Below are positions 60,887-64,000 of a stretch of DNA of 64,000 nt, piece after piece; the stretch's first letter is position 1; the number at the start of each line of letters is the position of its first letter. The stretch is taken from contig OZ245892.1 of the NCBI GenBank assembly GCA_965229605.1, forward strand, positions 2,232,001 to 2,296,000. Direction: 5' to 3'. Made by a program: the position numbers and the translations under genes. A model generated the notes under the pieces. It searched no databases, had not been told where the DNA came from, and saw only the letters and a program-made list of their open reading frames with translations. This DNA comes from G965229605 sp965229605 (GTDB taxonomy: Bacteria; Pseudomonadota; Alphaproteobacteria; CBDDJK01).

Positions 60887-61568
60887 TTTCACCGAAGCTG
60901 TTCAGCTTGCCTGGTCGCTTATTCGTGGATTTGACCCTGTCCTGCTGGAAATTATCCTTCTCTCTTTACGAGTCAGCCTGAGCGCGGTTTTCTTTGCCGC
61001 CTTAATCGGGTTGCCCCTGGCTGCGCTTCTTGCCGGGCCGCGCTTTCCCGGACAAAGCTGGCTTATTCACAGTATAAACAGTCTGATGGGGTTTCCACCC
61101 GTGGTCATGGGACTGATTGTCTATCTGCTTCTGTCGCGCTCAGGACCGCTGGGGGTTCTTGGGCTTCTTTACACCCCGACAGCAATGATTATTGCCCAGA
61201 CCCTGCTGGTTGCGCCGCTGATTGCGGCTGTCGCGCGGCAAAGTCTGCGCGATCTTTACCTTGTTTATCACGAACAGGCACAAATTCTGGCTTTGAGCCG
61301 GTGGCAGCGGGTTCTGCTGCTTTTACGCGATGGCCGCCCGGCCCTGATGACGGCGATTCTGGCCGGTTTTGGCCGCGCCATTGCCGAGGTCGGGGCTGTG
61401 ATGATTGTCGGCGGAAATATCAACCATCATACCCGGGTCATGACCACCTCCATTGCCCTTGAAACCTCAAAAGGCAATCTGTCGCTGGCTCTGGCCCTGG
61501 GGATTGTTCTGCTGCTGCTGGCTTTGCTGGTCAATGCGCTTTCTTCGCGCATCCGGTCATTATGCTAA
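60879..61568 (+). CDS. tupB: Tungstate-type ABC transporter permease (TupB-like)
   Basis: 229 aa from the ATG at 60879, which overlaps the previous stop by 8 bases; a TTG five codons earlier is also open. Five to six membrane helices, with GFPPVVMGLIVYLLLSRSGP and the EAA-like loop HEQAQILALSRWQRVLLLLRD. The segment GGNINHHTRVMTTSIALETS followed by KGNL is characteristic of TupB/WtpB-type permeases. The binding protein TupA and ATPase TupC are not beside it here. It faces the convergent iron-permease gene 10 bp away. Confidence 0.85.
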   Translation: MNDFTEAVQLAWSLIRGFDPVLLEIILLSLRVSLSAVFFAALIGLPLAALLAGPRFPGQSWLIHSINSLMGFPPVVMGLIVYLLLSRSGPLGVLGLLYTPTAMIIAQTLLVAPLIAAVARQSLRDLYLVYHEQAQILALSRWQRVLLLLRDGRPALMTAILAGFGRAIAEVGAVMIVGGNINHHTRVMTTSIALETSKGNLSLALALGIVLLLLALLVNALSSRIRSLC

Positions 61569-61578
61569 TCCAGCACAG

Positions 61579-63291
61579 CTAATCCTTATCTTGAGCACGC
61601 AATAGAATCCAGACTGGAACCAGTCCGGCCATCACAATGGTCAAGCCGCCAAGCGCGGCTTGTGAAAGCAGTTCATTGATGGCAAATTCATAGGTGCGGA
61701 TAGCCACGGTTTCGATGCCAAAGGGGCGAAGTAAAAGCGTGGCGGGCAATTCCTTCATCACATCGAAGAAGACCAGGATTGCGCCGGATAAAAGCCCACC
61801 TTTCAGCAGGGGGAGGTGAATACGCCCCAATCTTTGCCAGGGTCCTAGCCCATGCAGGCGGGCGGCATCATCCAGCGAGAGCGGCAGCCGGTTCAAGGCG
61901 GTTTCGGTTGCGGCGAGGCTTACGGTAAAGAATCGGGTGCAATAGGCATAGATCAGGATAAAGGCGCTACCGCTTAAAATCAGGCCGGGTTGCCAGTCGA
62001 GCCATGTCCGGGTGAGGTGATTGAGTCCGTGATCAAATGTTGTGAGCGGATAGAGCACGCCGACGGCCAGCACGGCGCCGGGCAGGGCATAGCCACTGGT
62101 GGCCAGTCGCGCTATTGCGGCGAGAAAGCGGGAGCGGGTCAGGCGTGTTCCATAGGCCAGAAAAAGCCCGAGTACGGCGAGAATAGCGGCGGTTATCAAG
62201 GCGAAAGTCAGGCTGGTTATGACACTGTTGAGCAGGGCGGGGTTGGCCTGTGCTTGCCAGTGGCGCAGGCTTAAATAGCCCAGATAGACGGCGGGAATAA
62301 CAAAGCCGAGCATTGGCGGAATGCAACAGAGCAAACCGGTTAAAAGCGGAGCAAGGTTAATGGCTCGGCGCGGAAAATGAGGTTTTTGCGATGGTGTTGC
62401 ATGGGTGTCCGGCATGTTTTCGGGCAACGCATCGTCATTGGCGTGCGGGGCTTTATGCACAGTTGTTGGTGTGGTCAAACTTCGCCCAGGTGGCTGCGTG
62501 ATATACTGGAGTGCAACCAGCGCGGCGGCAATCACCAGCATGGAAAGGGCCAGCCGGGCGGCGGCACCGGGTGCGCCAAGTGACTGCCAGAGTTCAAAAA
62601 TCCCGGTGCTGAGGCTATGCACGCCAAGGAAGCTGGTCACGCCAAAATCGCTGAGGGTTTCCAGCATGACCAGGGTTAGCCCGATCATGATGGCAGGCCA
62701 GGCGACTGGTAGAGCAAGGCGCCAGAAACAGTAAAGGCGGCCCCGTCCAAGGCTGCGTCCGGCTTCAAATAATCGCTGCGGTTGTTCACGAAAAGCGGCG
62801 CGGGCCAGCAGATAGACGTAAGGGTAAAGCGCCAGGCTGAGGATAATCACCGCCCCTGTTATGCCCCTCAAAGATAGTGATGTTGTCAAGATTTCGGCAT
62901 AGACAAAGCTGGACAGATAGGCGGGCATGGCAAGCGGCAGGACCAGCATAAAATCAATCAGCCGCCGCAGCTGCACGTCTATAAGACTTCGGCCTTTTAA
63001 AGGAGGCAGATACACGGTCATAGCCCAGGCAGTCGCGGTGCCGATAAACCCGGCAAGCCCGCCGACACAGGCGATCAGGATCAGGCTGTTTGTTCCATAG
63101 ACCGGGAGGATTTGTGACAGGAACTGTGAAAGACGGAGGTCTCCGGCATAGATATCTGGCGAAAGGGCGAGCAGCAGCACCCCGATAACGGGCAGCAGCA
63201 ATAGCGCGGCAAGTTTTCCGCCCCCCAATCTCCAGAGCAATAAATGACGCATGGAAGGACGGAAAAGCGGGTTACTGGTTAATCCCGACAT
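61579..63291 (-). CDS. Ferric-iron-type ABC transporter permease (FbpB/SfuB-like)
   Basis: 570 aa from the ATG at 63291, with about 12 membrane helices in two homologous halves. Each half carries an EAA-type loop (FEAGRSLGRGRLYCFWRLAL; LDDAARLHGLGPWQRLGRIH), the pattern of fused permeases such as FbpB, ThiP and AfuB. The two halves are joined by a polar linker at about 265-310 (THATPSQKPHFPRR). Its start overlaps the stop of the binding-protein gene by 20 bases. The partner ATPase is not in the window. Confidence 0.88.
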   Translation of the reverse strand: MSGLTSNPLFRPSMRHLLLWRLGGGKLAALLLLPVIGVLLLALSPDIYAGDLRLSQFLSQILPVYGTNSLILIACVGGLAGFIGTATAWAMTVYLPPLKGRSLIDVQLRRLIDFMLVLPLAMPAYLSSFVYAEILTTSLSLRGITGAVIILSLALYPYVYLLARAAFREQPQRLFEAGRSLGRGRLYCFWRLALPVAWPAIMIGLTLVMLETLSDFGVTSFLGVHSLSTGIFELWQSLGAPGAAARLALSMLVIAAALVALQYITQPPGRSLTTPTTVHKAPHANDDALPENMPDTHATPSQKPHFPRRAINLAPLLTGLLCCIPPMLGFVIPAVYLGYLSLRHWQAQANPALLNSVITSLTFALITAAILAVLGLFLAYGTRLTRSRFLAAIARLATSGYALPGAVLAVGVLYPLTTFDHGLNHLTRTWLDWQPGLILSGSAFILIYAYCTRFFTVSLAATETALNRLPLSLDDAARLHGLGPWQRLGRIHLPLLKGGLLSGAILVFFDVMKELPATLLLRPFGIETVAIRTYEFAINELLSQAALGGLTIVMAGLVPVWILLRAQDKD

Positions 63292-64000
63292 CCTGCACAA
63301 TGGTCAGGGCGGCTTGTCGATTTTTGACAATGTCGGAAAAAGAGGCCGAATCCGGGTTTAAACTCTCCCAGCCCGCCGCCCCTGTCGAGGCTTGCGCATT
63401 CACCGGATACTCATGATTGCCGCTGGCATAGAAGGTTTGCGATTCAACCGTGAGCATAAATTCCAGCAGTTGCCGGGCCAATTCTGCACGCGGGCTATGG
63501 GCAGTAACGAAGGCGCCGGACAGATTGACATGGGTTCCGGCCTCTTTAAACGTCAGGAAAAGCGGCTGCACTTTTTCAGCAAAGACCTTGTCGTCCGGGT
63601 TATCCTTCATCACGCCAAGATAGTAACTATTGCCAAGGCCAAGCGCGCATTCGCCATTGGCAACGCCGCGAATTTGCGCCCGGTCATTGCCTTGTGGTGG
63701 CCGGGCGAGGTTGTCTTTAATGCCCTGCACCCAGCTGCGGGCGGCTTCTTCTCCATAATGGTGGATATAGGCCGCAATCAGCCCGATATTATAGGCATGG
63801 CTGCCAGAGCGCATACAGATTTGCCCTTTAAAGCGCGGGTCCGAAAGCTCTTCATAGGTTTGCGGCAAGTCAGCCGGGGAAGCATCGCGCGGGGCATAAA
63901 TAATCCGGGCGCGCATTGTCAGACCCACCCATTGATTGTCCGGCCCGCGAAAAGCCGCAGGCACGATCTCTTGAATGGAGGAATCCGTCATCGGCTGTGC
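63272..64000 (-). CDS. Ferric-iron-type ABC transporter substrate-binding protein, C-terminal part (open at right edge)
   Basis: 243 codons are visible, without the N-terminus, which lies beyond base 64000. Family features are WVGLTMRARIIYAPRDAS, DPRFKGQICMRSGSHAYN, NGECALGLGNSYYLGVM, HVNLSGAFVTAHSP and a final FYASGNHEYPVNAQAS. The two adjacent Tyr (SYYLG) match the iron-ligand pair of FbpA/FutA-like proteins. It is translationally overlapped with the permease gene downstream. Confidence 0.88.
   Translation of the reverse strand, partial: AQPMTDSSIQEIVPAAFRGPDNQWVGLTMRARIIYAPRDASPADLPQTYEELSDPRFKGQICMRSGSHAYNIGLIAAYIHHYGEEAARSWVQGIKDNLARPPQGNDRAQIRGVANGECALGLGNSYYLGVMKDNPDDKVFAEKVQPLFLTFKEAGTHVNLSGAFVTAHSPRAELARQLLEFMLTVESQTFYASGNHEYPVNAQASTGAAGWESLNPDSASFSDIVKNRQAALTIVQDVGINQ

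Overview
The window looks like chromosomal DNA of a marine-type alphaproteobacterium, possibly SAR116-like or a related Rhodospirillales lineage (inference). The supporting signals are a DUF1013 protein, SdhE next to mfd, a K+-independent-type HppA, a fabA-fabB-fabI set, a GcvT-family protein resembling DMSP demethylase, and a photolyase pair with its usual satellite genes. No rRNA or tRNA gene was seen. Coding density is high and short gene overlaps are common.

Layout. 1-12024 (-): the N-terminal 4008 codons of a giant Asp/Thr-rich protein built from about 36 Ig-like repeats of roughly 107 residues, running off the left edge; it is probably a type-I-secreted adhesin. 12.0-13.6 kb: an AT-rich intergenic stretch and a decayed DDE transposase. 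13.6-25.7 kb (-): an AsnC-type regulator, mfd, sdhE, a 271-bp MITE, deoA, trmB, ppk, rlmB, hppA. 25.8-32.8 kb: an MFS transporter, an alpha/beta hydrolase, O-acetylhomoserine sulfhydrylase with a structured leader, an unrecognised 154-aa gene, a secreted TPR-like protein and a DUF1013 protein. 33.0-38.2 kb (+): dnaK and hspQ behind matching heat-shock-type promoters, a LOG-family hydrolase, a LapA-domain protein, a DmdA-like protein, DUF3429. 38.2-43.7 kb: a flavin/photoreactivation cluster (renalase-like oxidoreductase, SDR, photolyase, FeS-type photolyase, DUF2256, DUF393). 43.8-47.7 kb (+): der, xthA, map, radC. 47.7-49.4 kb: gltD with a second MITE copy at its 5' end. 49.5-53.0 kb (+): BASS-like permease, Asp/Glu racemase, tsaC, tsaD. 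53.1-59.8 kb (+): rpmF, plsX, fabH, TauE, fabA, fabB, fabI, upp. 59.8-64.0 kb: a Pro/Glu-rich OmpA-like protein overlapping a tungstate-type permease gene, then opposing ferric-iron ABC permease and binding-protein genes that run off the right edge.

The points most worth a second look are these. (1) The giant repeat protein. (2) A TA-flanked MITE family whose two full copies sit in the same orientation at the 5' ends of sdhE and gltD; each carries an outward-facing TTGACA-17-TCTTAT promoter, and a related terminal repeat lies in front of plsX. (3) A leader before the sulfhydrylase gene with four alternately complementary GC boxes, the last covering the ribosome-binding region. (4) Blocks of about 1-3 kb in which synonymous codon endings switch between A/C and G/T, even inside single genes.
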